Assembly (NCBI RefSeq): GCF_963666675.1
Contig: NZ_OY762929.1
Location: 4,094,001 to 4,158,000, forward strand
DNA length: 64,000 nt
Source of the DNA: an uncultured Desulfobacter sp.
Lineage (GTDB): Bacteria; Desulfobacterota; Desulfobacteria; Desulfobacterales; Desulfobacteraceae
Direction of reading: 5' to 3'
Both the position numbers and the translations under genes were made by a program. The notes under the pieces were generated by a model. It saw nothing but the letters and a program-made list of their open reading frames with translations, was not told the origin of the DNA and did not search any database. Positions 43,201 through 52,811 of this stretch are shown piece after piece (position 1 is the first letter of the stretch; each line of letters opens with the position of its first letter).

Positions 43201-46200
43201 TCCATAAAGGCGTCGCTCTTCTTAAACCAGGTGCCGCTGGTTTGAACATCTGTGCCGGTTAAAGCGTTGTCATTATATCGCGCCACGCCTTCAACGGTAA
43301 TTTGGGAGATCCCGGTAAACTGATTACCGTTTAGATTGATCTTTACATCTGTATTTTCGTCATTTCTGGCAGCGCGCAAATAGACCGTTCCATCTGTGCC
43401 GCCACTGCCCGCTGATACATCAATGGTGGAGTCTGTGACGGTCAAAACCCCTTTATCCGTTTCAACAACACCGGATGCCAGCACCACCTCTCCACCACTT
43501 GCCCCGGTGGCGGTTCCCCTGGCTGAAAGGGTGGCACCATCAATGGTAATGTCACCCCCTGCATATAATTCAATGGAACCGCCCTCTTGGCCGGAAGCAT
43601 CAATGGTACCGCCGTTTATGGAAATATTGCCCTCATCCACAGAAAGCTTAAATGCATGGGTTGTGAAGGTTGCTGACGCATCCTGGAGAACGTCTCCGGT
43701 CCGCATACGAAGACTGATTTCCTGGGTAAATCCGCCGCTGCTGAGAACATTTGCCAGGGATGAAATATCGGACATGGCCAGGGTATCCATGATAAAGGAG
43801 CCGCCGTCTCCGTTCTGGGCCTGGGCAAGCAGCACCGGTGTGCCACTGCTGACCGAAGCAATACTAAGTGCGCTGTCCGGATTTAAGATCATGACGGTGC
43901 CGGCATCACCGTAACTGCCTGCAGAGACGTCGGTCAGGGAACCGTCGGCCAGCTCAACAGCGGCAGAAGATTCATAGACAACGGTTCCCCCGTCGTAATT
44001 GTTGTCTGCATCGCCACGGCCTTTGGCCAGGACCTGGCCCCCGTCATTTATATATATGCCGTCATCCTCTCCGGTACCTTCGGCGATAAAGTAGATCAGA
44101 CCGGAGTTCAAATTCACACTGGTGGCGTTTTCAATGCGGCGGGCTGTGAATGTCAGGCTGCCGCCGATATTGTCATTGGATTCCCAGGCGTCCTCACTGC
44201 TGCTGTCTGACAGAACAATTTGCCCGGTACCGGCATCCACGCTGAAATCCAGGGCTTCATATTCATCTTCGTCATCGGTTTCCACCCATGTATAGGCGCC
44301 TGTCACAACATCGGCATCAATCAAAAGATCCCCGTTGTTGGTTGTCAAACTGCCGCTGCCAAGAAATGTAACGGATTGCACGGCATTCAAAGAGACCGCA
44401 CCAAACCCGATGGTATCTACATTTCCGTTTCCGACATAAATTTCATCCGCTGCAATTGTTAATTGCCCGCCGGTGACGGAAGATACCCCATCTTCATCCA
44501 GGGCTGTGGACTGGGAATCCACGATACTGACGCTTTCAGCATTTATGGTCGCCCGGGTGCCGTCGGTTTGTGCAACAAGATTGGGCGTATCAAGGGTCAC
44601 AGAAGCATTTTGGGCATCCAGCGAAATGGTGCCGGCAAGTACGATTTCGGTGGTACCTGTCAGTGAAATTTCTTCAAGCGCCCCCCAGGTCGACCAAAAA
44701 GATTCTTCAATGATCAACCCGGAGCTGACCGCCGCAGTCTCATCCACCAGACAAAGCGTGTCGGAGGTAATACTGATGGATTTCTGAGCGCTTAGGTTCT
44801 GGAGTGTGGACAGCCCCTGGAGGTCCAGGGATAGTGCGTTATCCGATGCCACAGACGAACCGGTTTCAAAAATCAGGCTGCCCTGGGTGGATGTCAGACT
44901 GACCAGAGCATCGTCACCAGCGCCCTGAATTGAAGCACCCGCTTCCAAGGTAATATCGTTTTGGGCCACAAGTGAAATCTGTTCTCCTTCCAGTTCAGCA
45001 CCGCTTTCCAGTGTAATCGTTTTGGTGGTGTCTTCACTGCCCAGTGAAATAGACCAGAAATTGCCTTCGGACAACCGGGTGGCGTTGACATAGAGTTTGC
45101 CGATCAATTCAGAATCCAGGGCTGAACTGTCATAAGAGAAATCACTGCCCAGTGACACACTGGATGCCCCCACTGTAATGTTGGTACCGCTCAGGGTAAT
45201 AGTGCCGGCAGTATAGCTGCTGCTCAAGGCCTGGGCGGAGATCGTGGCATTCAATATGGTGGTTGGGGCATCAATGACCAGGCTGCCGGCATCGCCGGTG
45301 GTGATGCTTTCAACCTCAACATCAACCTCGCTTAAAACGTCCGAAGCGGAACGAACCGTATATAACAGGCACTGGGAAGCGTAAAGTCCCGTGCTCTTGT
45401 CTGCTTCGTGCCCGATGACCACACTGTAGCCTTCGGAACTTGTGGTCACAAGGTTTGTCGCATCGGCAGTACCCATATATTCAATAACAACGGCGCCCTC
45501 AAGAAAGGCATAAGATTCCGGTAAAATGGTATAAATACCTGCAGCAATATCGTCATTGCCCTCAAGGTATACGGCTTCTCCGGGCAGATCGCCAAGCACC
45601 CCGGGAATAATCACGTAGGTGCCGGACACGCTTAAGGGATCGTAGGAGCCTTCAAGGCCTGCCACCACCGTATACCCGAATACAACACCATCGCCATCCA
45701 GATTGATTGAGGCGCCATCGCCCGCAATCACCTCAAGCCCCTCAATATCAATGGTCTTTTCTGCCAGTGTCTCGTCGGTAATCTCTTTATCATAAGCCAT
45801 CTGGTTGCCGGCTGTCTTGCTGTCCCAGTTGCTGTACCATGTCAGATCAGAATCATCCAATAGGCCGTAATTTACGGCAACCCCACTGCCGGCCACCGAC
45901 AGCTCACTGCCGGCGCCTAGATAGACACGGCCATCCAAGATATCATCATCTGCATCTTCTCCCAGAGCAGACAGGGTTATCTTTCCGTTGGGTGCGGCCA
46001 GCACCCCGTTGTGATAAATATTTGCGGCTTCTACGGTAAGCCAGCCATATGCGGAATAAATGGGGTCAGAACGCTCGGTTCCGGATTTTTCAGTATAAAT
46101 ATCCCCGCCGGCCTTCAGTGTAAACCAGGAACCTGTGGTGGTGTATGTACGTGCCGATGTCAGCGTCAAATCTCCGGTGGTTTTAAAAAGCCCGCTCCAG

Positions 46201-49200
46201 GTACCGTCGCCGTTGTCATAACGATAAAAGGTATCTGTCAACCGGATATCATCTTGGGCATTCAAGTAGATATCCGCAAAGCCATCGGCCCTGATGTCAC
46301 CAATAATATCTATAAATTCCGCATTCAGGGTCAAGCTGGCACCGGAATCAAGGCCCTCAAGCTCACCGGGATAATACGTATTTTCAAGCTGTATCCACGC
46401 ACTGTTTAAAACGATGTTATCTGCGTCTAGGGCAGAGATAACCGGCGCGTCAATAATAATCTGCCGCGTCATGTCAATGGTCTGGGAGCCGTCAAATGCG
46501 ATGCTGATATCGCTTGCAAGCGTCAGGCTGTCAAACCCGTAATCATCCAGGGAATTCAATAATCCGTCAGCAATGGTTAATGACTTTGAACTTTCCACGC
46601 TGAATGATGCGCCGCGCAGGGAGTCTAAATACTTGTACCCGTAGAAACTTCCCTCAATCACGGTCTCATTGCCCTGGTTATTTTTACTGAATCCATAGGA
46701 GAGCGTCACGCTCCCGGGTTCTGCAGCCCCCTGATAGGCAACTAATTCTTCGTACCTGTCTCCGGATTTCAAAAGCGTGACCGGTGTTGAACCGGACACA
46801 TCGACAGCCGCTCCGTTTTCCATCACAAGCACCCCTCCGGACAAAAGGGAGACCGTGCCCCCGTCTTCAACTTTGTAGACAATATTATTATCAAGAAGGT
46901 CCCCGGTATCCCGGTTGTATCCCATGGCATAAAAACGGGCATCACTGTTAATATAAAGGGATAAAATTGTGGACTGGGTTTTAAGGTTGATCTTTCCGGC
47001 CAGGGCGGTGAACGTACCGGAAATATTTGCGCCCCTCCCGGACAGTTCAATACTGCCGCCGGGGGATACCGTGATGGAGGAGTTCTTCCCTGTGGTTAAT
47101 GTGGCGTTGTCTACCAACGTTTTATTCTGCTTCAGACTTAAATGGTCGTCAAAGTCATCACTGCCTGCGGTCAAAGAGACGGACGAATCTGAAATATTCT
47201 CCAGAGCGCTGGTGGTCCGGCCGACCCTGCCCAATCCCAATGAGGTAAATTTCACCAGGGAGGGTTCAAGTGCAACCCCGTCAGCCACCACAAGGTCGTA
47301 GGCCGATGAAATAGTGATCTTCGTGATACCGGTATCTTTGAAAAATCCGTCTTCCAGGACCAGTTGGCCGGTAAACGCATCCGGCAGCGTATTGTCAGAG
47401 GAGTAACCGGACAAAGCAATGCCCTGTCCGCTTGGAACAATGTTGACGGACAATGCAGACAGATTGATGCTCCCCCCTTCTTGCCCCTCAAAAGAAATTG
47501 CGGATACGCTGCCTTCAAGAATGATGGCAGCCCCGGTAATACTTAATGTCCCGGCATCACCGGCGTCCAGCAGGCTGCCGCCGTCGGAAATATGGTAGCC
47601 CCCATCCAGGTTTAACTCAGATCCGCTGAGCACCACGACACCTTCACCGTCCACGGTAGTGTCCGACAAAGAGATGGAACCTGCGTCTGTCTGAACCACG
47701 GTTTCCCTGTTTTCCTCTTCACTTTCCGTCACGGCTTCTCCGCTGACATCCATAACGCTGCCGGATGACAGTTCAATGCGCTCGGGTCCGACATCTATAT
47801 AATCGTCATTGGGTGTGGTGCCCTGGGAATATTTGGAGGATTTATTATCGACGATGGTCAGGCTCACGGTGCCGGCAGGGACGCTTATCTCTCCTGCGTG
47901 GGTGATCCGCCGGGCCTTGGCTGTTAAACTGCCACCGGCCGCAAGGCTGATCCGGGCATTTTTCTGTATGGTAACAGATTCCGTGGCGTACAAATTTACC
48001 ACCCCCAGGCCGGAATCACTGAGCAGGTCATCTGACAGCCATGTCTCCCCGTCCCGGTCATCATCATCTTCCAAAGATGGCGTCTCATCCATGATAACAA
48101 TTTTTTGCACCACAGGATCCATGTCGATATATGCGGCTGCAGAGGGGATTATGCCCACCTCCAGGGTGCCGGCCTCGGGGATGACGGTATGGGCTGTTTT
48201 GGTATACCCTAAATCGTCGGTAAGTTCGGCGGAATTGACTTGATATTGCCCGATGGTGGCTGCGGCCCTCAAACTGCCCTCGTAAATCACCTGTTTGGCC
48301 ACCAGTTTGATTGTACCGGCATTCGCGCCAACCACATATTCGCCCACATACGTCGCATAATTTAGATTATTAGGCGTACCGTCCTCATCGGGATTGATAA
48401 TGTCCACATATTCTAAATAATCAGGTGCGTCGGCAATGTCATATTCACCGTCGTCGGAAGAGACCAGCACCGTGGTCTGGACATACCCGGCGTTATAGAT
48501 TGTCCCGCCACCGGATATATCAATGCCGGCACCATCGGCAACCGTTATTTTGCCCGACCCGGCGTAAAGATCCAGAGTGCCCCCCTTCGCGCTTTGTTCC
48601 AGGGCGGTCAGGCTCAAATTCTTCAGATGCTCACTTAGGTTTCCGATATTTGAACCTTCCCGGATCAGAACATAGATTGTCTGCCCTAGAAGGTATCCGT
48701 CAGACTGGGTCTCTTCATCCCTTAGCTCTTCCGAGTTCAACTGGGCGGAAATGACCTGATCAATGGCTTGACGGGTCTCCCACGAACCGCTGAGATCTAT
48801 GTTCGCACCGGATCCGATATAAATTGAACCGCCGTCTCCGGCATTAATGAATAATTCTCCGGAAGGATATTCAATATCACCGTTAAGGGTGATATTGACT
48901 GGTGAATCAAGCTCAAAGCTCTCCTGTATCGAATCCGAAAGATTGTACTCCTGTGCCGGCCCGGACATCTTAAAATATCGCCCGTTAAAAGGGGAATCCG
49001 TGGAGATCTCTTCACTCTCCGTTACGCCGGAATCAATGTCACTGGCAGAACCTGTGGTGATACTCTCCGTAGCCACAAGCTCTATGCAACTGCCGCGCTC
49101 CACAGTTGACATGGCCCGGATTTTACCATTATGGCGGATAATCTTACCGTAAATGCCGACCTCCCCCACATCGGCCAGGATCTTGCCACCCTCGGTCACC

Positions 49201-49919
49201 GTTGCCGTGCCGCTGTAATCTGATGCGATCTGATTTTGTTCATTGCCTTGATTTTCCGTCACCTCAAACTCAGTGGCCGCCCCGAGAATCACTTCACCGC
49301 CATCTACAGAAATGGTCCCGCCGTTTTCCACATTACCGCCCAAAAGCATGATCCGCCCCTGGGAAGTTGAAGTCAGGGTGCCGTAGTTGGCCACATCCCC
49401 GGGGGTATAGCCGTCCGCCTTGTAATTCCAGTTATTATTTAAATAATCGTCATCGGTGATATCAAGGGAGCTTGCCACCAGCGATCTTAAATTCACTTTT
49501 GCGGTTTTCCCAAAAAGAACCCCGTTGGTGTTAACCAGGTAAACATTGCCGTCTGCATTCAGGGTCCCGAATATTTTTGACGCACTGCTGCTGCCGATCC
49601 TGTTCAGGGTAGTCCCTGTAGTGCCGTTTTTAAAATAAACCGTTGAAGCAGAGCCAATATCAAACGTGTTCCATGCTACAATCGCTTTGTCTGACTCCTG
49701 ATTTACCTGTAAATAGTGGGCTGTTTCATCGGAGGAAATACTTCCGGAACCATTTGTAAACGCCCCCCCCGAAGGAAGTGCGGTTGAGGACGGGGCCGTT
49801 ACTGAGGACGCGCCGATCACAAACGCCCTGGCCCAGCCCCATGCCGGAAAAAAGGTTAAATGGGTACATAGAAAAAGCAACACGGCTGCCAAAACATTAG
49901 ATTTAAACCGGGCTTTCAT
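40257..49919 (-). CDS. Giant filamentous-haemagglutinin-like two-partner-secretion exoprotein (3220 aa)
   Basis: A TpsA-type secreted protein of ~330 kDa. A signal peptide (~10-30) is followed by the TPS domain (~32-180: A-I-V-A-W-N-T-F-D-I-G, Y-F-K-N-G, NVYLVNTNGVLFGKTAKVN). The usual N-P-N-G is N-T-N-G here. The middle ~2500 residues are beta-helix-type repeats rich in Gly, Ser, Thr, Asp and Asn with almost no Cys. Near the C-terminus a DUF3739-like region (~2950-3150: GSGIRATATSTDELGDVYVT; D-A-G-E-A-G-I) is followed by an acidic tail. It is probably an adhesin or surface fibre. The ATG has AAGGAAAG upstream. It lies 43 nt behind its transporter gene, within a ten-gene cluster. Confidence 0.92.
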   Translation of the reverse strand: MKARFKSNVLAAVLLFLCTHLTFFPAWGWARAFVIGASSVTAPSSTALPSGGAFTNGSGSISSDETAHYLQVNQESDKAIVAWNTFDIGSASTVYFKNGTTGTTLNRIGSSSASKIFGTLNADGNVYLVNTNGVLFGKTAKVNLRSLVASSLDITDDDYLNNNWNYKADGYTPGDVANYGTLTSTSQGRIMLLGGNVENGGTISVDGGEVILGAATEFEVTENQGNEQNQIASDYSGTATVTEGGKILADVGEVGIYGKIIRHNGKIRAMSTVERGSCIELVATESITTGSASDIDSGVTESEEISTDSPFNGRYFKMSGPAQEYNLSDSIQESFELDSPVNITLNGDIEYPSGELFINAGDGGSIYIGSGANIDLSGSWETRQAIDQVISAQLNSEELRDEETQSDGYLLGQTIYVLIREGSNIGNLSEHLKNLSLTALEQSAKGGTLDLYAGSGKITVADGAGIDISGGGTIYNAGYVQTTVLVSSDDGEYDIADAPDYLEYVDIINPDEDGTPNNLNYATYVGEYVVGANAGTIKLVAKQVIYEGSLRAAATIGQYQVNSAELTDDLGYTKTAHTVIPEAGTLEVGIIPSAAAYIDMDPVVQKIVIMDETPSLEDDDDRDGETWLSDDLLSDSGLGVVNLYATESVTIQKNARISLAAGGSLTAKARRITHAGEISVPAGTVSLTIVDNKSSKYSQGTTPNDDYIDVGPERIELSSGSVMDVSGEAVTESEEENRETVVQTDAGSISLSDTTVDGEGVVVLSGSELNLDGGYHISDGGSLLDAGDAGTLSITGAAIILEGSVSAISFEGQEGGSINLSALSVNIVPSGQGIALSGYSSDNTLPDAFTGQLVLEDGFFKDTGITKITISSAYDLVVADGVALEPSLVKFTSLGLGRVGRTTSALENISDSSVSLTAGSDDFDDHLSLKQNKTLVDNATLTTGKNSSITVSPGGSIELSGRGANISGTFTALAGKINLKTQSTILSLYINSDARFYAMGYNRDTGDLLDNNIVYKVEDGGTVSLLSGGVLVMENGAAVDVSGSTPVTLLKSGDRYEELVAYQGAAEPGSVTLSYGFSKNNQGNETVIEGSFYGYKYLDSLRGASFSVESSKSLTIADGLLNSLDDYGFDSLTLASDISIAFDGSQTIDMTRQIIIDAPVISALDADNIVLNSAWIQLENTYYPGELEGLDSGASLTLNAEFIDIIGDIRADGFADIYLNAQDDIRLTDTFYRYDNGDGTWSGLFKTTGDLTLTSARTYTTTGSWFTLKAGGDIYTEKSGTERSDPIYSAYGWLTVEAANIYHNGVLAAPNGKITLSALGEDADDDILDGRVYLGAGSELSVAGSGVAVNYGLLDDSDLTWYSNWDSKTAGNQMAYDKEITDETLAEKTIDIEGLEVIAGDGASINLDGDGVVFGYTVVAGLEGSYDPLSVSGTYVIIPGVLGDLPGEAVYLEGNDDIAAGIYTILPESYAFLEGAVVIEYMGTADATNLVTTSSEGYSVVIGHEADKSTGLYASQCLLYTVRSASDVLSEVDVEVESITTGDAGSLVIDAPTTILNATISAQALSSSYTAGTITLSGTNITVGASSVSLGSDFSYDSSALDSELIGKLYVNATRLSEGNFWSISLGSEDTTKTITLESGAELEGEQISLVAQNDITLEAGASIQGAGDDALVSLTSTQGSLIFETGSSVASDNALSLDLQGLSTLQNLSAQKSISITSDTLCLVDETAAVSSGLIIEESFWSTWGALEEISLTGTTEIVLAGTISLDAQNASVTLDTPNLVAQTDGTRATINAESVSIVDSQSTALDEDGVSSVTGGQLTIAADEIYVGNGNVDTIGFGAVSLNAVQSVTFLGSGSLTTNNGDLLIDADVVTGAYTWVETDDEDEYEALDFSVDAGTGQIVLSDSSSEDAWESNDNIGGSLTFTARRIENATSVNLNSGLIYFIAEGTGEDDGIYINDGGQVLAKGRGDADNNYDGGTVVYESSAAVELADGSLTDVSAGSYGDAGTVMILNPDSALSIASVSSGTPVLLAQAQNGDGGSFIMDTLAMSDISSLANVLSSGGFTQEISLRMRTGDVLQDASATFTTHAFKLSVDEGNISINGGTIDASGQEGGSIELYAGGDITIDGATLSARGTATGASGGEVVLASGVVETDKGVLTVTDSTIDVSAGSGGTDGTVYLRAARNDENTDVKINLNGNQFTGISQITVEGVARYNDNALTGTDVQTSGTWFKKSDAFMDNESAIASNLLSGNSGSVDTISIVPGVEVYYDGDMTVSSLDLSSWRFGTENKVAAVLTLKASGNLTITGSVKDAETSSSSIRTGNIADSTTINLSAGAALSSADIRAVETNAANPATLTINNGSYIYTESGDINFASAGDTVIGSMPSSSNNVMNKLSMSYNVGSYAGTITGYTGGNLQISGGVIQTATGDIELKVAEDLLLEDDGIGNIGTIRTIGEVASAEAIAEAGLGRYASLAYRWYDMYGNGGSISIDAGGDVVMSALNSDAWDTKVYQYEDTGSRRPTISSYYGWAAAYGTIYDSSVSVTQGIAAMGGGDVSISCGGDFYAQTGTFGEGDLTISARGDINGRYLNYEGACTLESYSNIGNGYDGQVIEAFDSQIEATAQGNITLAGVVNPTLVNPSISKSSVWNMTYSEDASVTLTSVKGSIYIGGNLDSDLQMISTRLNTHLLPGTLSMYAAQDIILQGNLWLAPSSTGNLTLVAGNDITGTGESETAVYNSIYMSDADADSIYGLHGINIDGVISSSLIESNSSVIHEADYTTAVISAGNDILNIQLYIPKSATITAGRDIGNMSYTGQNLRASDVTTIFAGRDIYFDAPGRDDDREETMSLTLAGPGLSIIQAGNSIDLGQSAGIQLVGSGEPIGASSAVNSYLPEGENTLLLAAGVNSLLTKSAMDTFFDALRQAAIDYSAAISDGDDDLADEVLAQIRENYIDPIVGTAGAGDGNISLVNSTIYTSGGSGSILMFATGAIDVGLSSVDPPPKYSTSSSGSDSSKTSGIFTRGGGDIKLFASGDINVNQSRVMTFNSGDIDIWSDHGNINAGMGSTVAYASSDTYTVVDYDGTRSLQYNPPATGSGIRATATSTDELGDVYVTAPDGIIDAGEAGIAGNNVTLAALEVLNVQNISVTGVATGFTPASESSASVSGLSGSGSVADNSMMNEQAAALAGEKEDEDNDKKSYSVEPKWVSVEVTEFEDNDQGDA

Positions 49920-49962
49920 TGTCTTCTTTCCTTATTCTTTTTAAGCTAAATTACAATTTAGT

Positions 49963-51555
49963 CTAAAATCGCCATTTGACCTGAAAATAAATCTGCTGGT
50001 CATAGGCTTGGGTATCATCGGTATCTTTGAGGGCTATGCCCCAGTCCATTTTATATTCAATCATTTTTTTCCAGTTTCCCTGCACCCCAAGACCTGTTCC
50101 GTGAATGAACGTGTTTCTGAACTGGCCTTCCAAGGAATCATGCAAAGAAAGATATGCGAAATCATAAAACAGGTAAGGGATCAATGTCAGTTTAGGTATC
50201 AGGTTGGGGGCAAACACCTCAAGGGTGCCATGAAGTGCGTTATCCGCCATCACTTCAGACTCCATGTAACCCCTGACACTATTGACCCCTCCGGCAGCGT
50301 ATTGTTCATTATTGATCAACGGCTGCCCGGTGAACTGTCCGTCCAGACGGCCGAACAAAGAGCAGTCCCAGGGCAGTTTCTGGCGTCGTTCCGCGCCCGC
50401 CGTCACATAAAGATAGTTGCCTGTGGACATGTACCGCTTATTGGCGAACGCCTCTTTATCGTTGCCGAAAAAATCCCGAATCAGAAAATTAATGCCTAAA
50501 CTGAACTGTGTTGTACCGGACTTGTCGGACTCATATCCGCTATACGCAATATTGAAAGGCAGATACTGAATCGGGGTTTCAACCCCAAGGGAGTCTTCAT
50601 TAAAATCCTTGAAATCAAATCCACCCGCTATATTGTGTTCGTACCGGCCAATACCATTCAAGGGCACCATATAGCGGAATCCTGCCATCTGCCCGTTGCC
50701 GATGACGTCAAAGCCCTCGCCGGAGGCCGTCTCACTGTCTGATTTAATGTAGTACCCCACCATCAGATGATCTATATTGAAAATGGAAGGCATGGAATAG
50801 GATAGGGAAAACATCCTGACCTCGCCGGTATCTTCGGGAGAGGTCTGGAATTGAAGGCTCATGGAGTGCCCCCGCTGCCACAGGTTGTCATAGCTGATCA
50901 TACCATTGAGCCGCAGGTCGGTGGTGGAATGGGTCGAGCGGTTGTTGAGCTCCAAAAAGCCGTGAAGGGGAAGACTGTCCTCCACGTTAAGTTCAACATC
51001 AATGGTGCCCAGTTCCCGGCCCGGTATCAGAAGCGGGGAAACTTTCAAGTCCTGGTTCTGATTCACCCGGGCAAGCTCCTTTCGAATTCTGGGCAGATAA
51101 AGAATTTCGCCGGGGCTGATCCCGGACAGATATCGATCCAAATACGCATGGGTAAAATATTTATTTCCTTTCACCCGTACCCGTTTAATTCGGCTTTCAA
51201 TGACCTGGAACTTCACGACACCGTCACTGACCGTCTGTTCGGGAATATTCACCAGAACGGTGGGATATCCAAGGGAATGGTACAATTTTTCAAGGGCATC
51301 CCTTGCTGCCTCAACATCCCCGGCTGTTTTCCCCTGTCCCATATAGTCCTTGATTCCCATGGTCAAAACTTCTTTTTCCAGCACTGAATTGCCTTCAATA
51401 TAAAAGGAGTTAATATCAAAGGTCAGTTCCTTTCCCTGCAGGTCGGCCGGAATAGAAATCTGTCCGGCAATCAGCATCACCAGCAATACTGTTTTGCAAA
51501 GGAGGAAGCCGTTTTTTAAGAAAGTTTTCTTTTTCAGGTAAAAATTACAATTCAT
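49963..51555 (-). CDS. ShlB/FhaC/HecB-family two-partner-secretion outer-membrane transporter (TpsB)
   Basis: 530 aa from ATG 51555, which shares one base with the preceding TGA (TGATG). A signal peptide (~20-40), two POTRA domains (~45-125: FDINSFYIEGNSVLEKEVL, YPTVLVNIPEQTVSDGVVKF; then ~126-200) and a 16-strand barrel with the VRGY motif in loop 6 (G-G-V-N-S-V-R-G-Y), ending in F (VKWRF). It recognises the TPS domain and threads the exoprotein through the outer membrane without ATP. It directly precedes the giant exoprotein gene. Confidence 0.95.
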   Translation of the reverse strand: MNCNFYLKKKTFLKNGFLLCKTVLLVMLIAGQISIPADLQGKELTFDINSFYIEGNSVLEKEVLTMGIKDYMGQGKTAGDVEAARDALEKLYHSLGYPTVLVNIPEQTVSDGVVKFQVIESRIKRVRVKGNKYFTHAYLDRYLSGISPGEILYLPRIRKELARVNQNQDLKVSPLLIPGRELGTIDVELNVEDSLPLHGFLELNNRSTHSTTDLRLNGMISYDNLWQRGHSMSLQFQTSPEDTGEVRMFSLSYSMPSIFNIDHLMVGYYIKSDSETASGEGFDVIGNGQMAGFRYMVPLNGIGRYEHNIAGGFDFKDFNEDSLGVETPIQYLPFNIAYSGYESDKSGTTQFSLGINFLIRDFFGNDKEAFANKRYMSTGNYLYVTAGAERRQKLPWDCSLFGRLDGQFTGQPLINNEQYAAGGVNSVRGYMESEVMADNALHGTLEVFAPNLIPKLTLIPYLFYDFAYLSLHDSLEGQFRNTFIHGTGLGVQGNWKKMIEYKMDWGIALKDTDDTQAYDQQIYFQVKWRF

Positions 51556-52811
51556 CAAGTATCAGCTTTAACAGAATCATGGTTGATCATCTGTTTCAAT
51601 TCCGGCAGCAACTGCGGTGCAGCCTTGAAACCGCTTATTTTTTTTATTACCGTTCCCTTGTCGTCCAACAGCACAATCATGGGAAACCCATCCTGTCCGT
51701 AACGGGCCATTAAGGATTCATCTTTGTCTGAATTGGCTTTCACCCAGATAAATTCATCTTTAAGCTGTTTGATACGGGGGTCCTCAAAGGTGTGCTCAAA
51801 CATTTTTGTGCACCACTGGCACCAGTCCGCATATAATACAAGCACCTCATTTTTTTTCTGGGTCTTTGCCGCCTGGAGTCCCTGGTCATAGTCATCTATC
51901 CAGGGAAGATGGATATCCGTAAAATACGATGCTTTTTGTAAGGATAGGATGGTATAATCAAGCACAAATTGCTTTCCGGCAAACGGATGGTTAAAATCAA
52001 CGGTGAAACTGGCATCCTCAATATCGGTAATCCATCCCCGCTTTTGGTTTTGAAAGAAATCAGCTCCCATAACAGGGTCCAACCGGATTTCAATCACACC
52101 CTGATCTATCCGAATGCTTGTTTTTCCCAAATCGGTTTCTTGGATTTGACCGTCTTCAGCAAGATTTTCCAGCTGAATAAAATCGTCCTCAACGTCAAGC
52201 ACCTTTGATTTAAAATAGGGATTCACCTGGATAATTTCCCCCTTGGCCGGCAGAGACTTGAACCGCTTCTGATAATCTGCGGTAATCACCTTCATTGTGA
52301 CCGGGAACTTTTGAAGGCGTGGGAATTTTTTAATTTTTTCTGCTTTTCTTTCTCCATATGCCTGTTCCGCAGGGATTGCTTTTGTCTGATGTTCGCCCTC
52401 TTTCATTCCAATGACCGCCAATCCCAACCCAGGCACAAGGGTCTTTTCCCCGGCAATGAACGTAAAAGCCACAGGTTTGCTCCCGGACACCACCTGACCA
52501 TCCATATAGGTCGTGCAGTTGACGGAAACCAGATCATCTTTTTGCACTTCGCCCAAAAGCGCATCAAGATCTATATTTATATTTGTCTCCCCGGCTTTTT
52601 GAGCTGCATCAACAGCCTTTTGAATCCGTTCTTTCAAGATCTTGATCTGTTCATCACTTGGCCTTTGGGTTGACGCATCCTGCCCATCCGCATTGTTTAT
52701 GCCCCCGGCACCACTTGCCCCTGCCCCGCCCGGGATCAGTAACAGCATTAAAAATATCGGCACAATCTTTAGAACCGATTGCCCCCTTAGGCGCTTACAT
52801 GGATTCATCAT
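51555..52811 (-). CDS. Periplasmic FKBP/SlyD-like prolyl isomerase fused to a thioredoxin-fold domain
   Basis: 418 aa. A signal sequence (~13-33), a helical linker, a split FKBP-like domain (~90-180: VSVNCTTYMDGQVVSGSKPV, LVPGLGLAVIGMKEGE), a second SlyD-type segment (~265-290: SFTVDFNHPFAGKQFVLDYT) and a C-terminal thioredoxin domain (~320-410) with C331-Q-W-C334 in ADWCQWC. It should catalyse proline isomerisation and thiol redox chemistry on secreted clients. It is coupled on both sides: ATGA with the lipoprotein gene before it, TGATG with the TpsB gene after it. This placement points to folding of the secretion machinery. Confidence 0.87.
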   Translation of the reverse strand: MMNPCKRLRGQSVLKIVPIFLMLLLIPGGAGASGAGGINNADGQDASTQRPSDEQIKILKERIQKAVDAAQKAGETNINIDLDALLGEVQKDDLVSVNCTTYMDGQVVSGSKPVAFTFIAGEKTLVPGLGLAVIGMKEGEHQTKAIPAEQAYGERKAEKIKKFPRLQKFPVTMKVITADYQKRFKSLPAKGEIIQVNPYFKSKVLDVEDDFIQLENLAEDGQIQETDLGKTSIRIDQGVIEIRLDPVMGADFFQNQKRGWITDIEDASFTVDFNHPFAGKQFVLDYTILSLQKASYFTDIHLPWIDDYDQGLQAAKTQKKNEVLVLYADWCQWCTKMFEHTFEDPRIKQLKDEFIWVKANSDKDESLMARYGQDGFPMIVLLDDKGTVIKKISGFKAAPQLLPELKQMINHDSVKADT

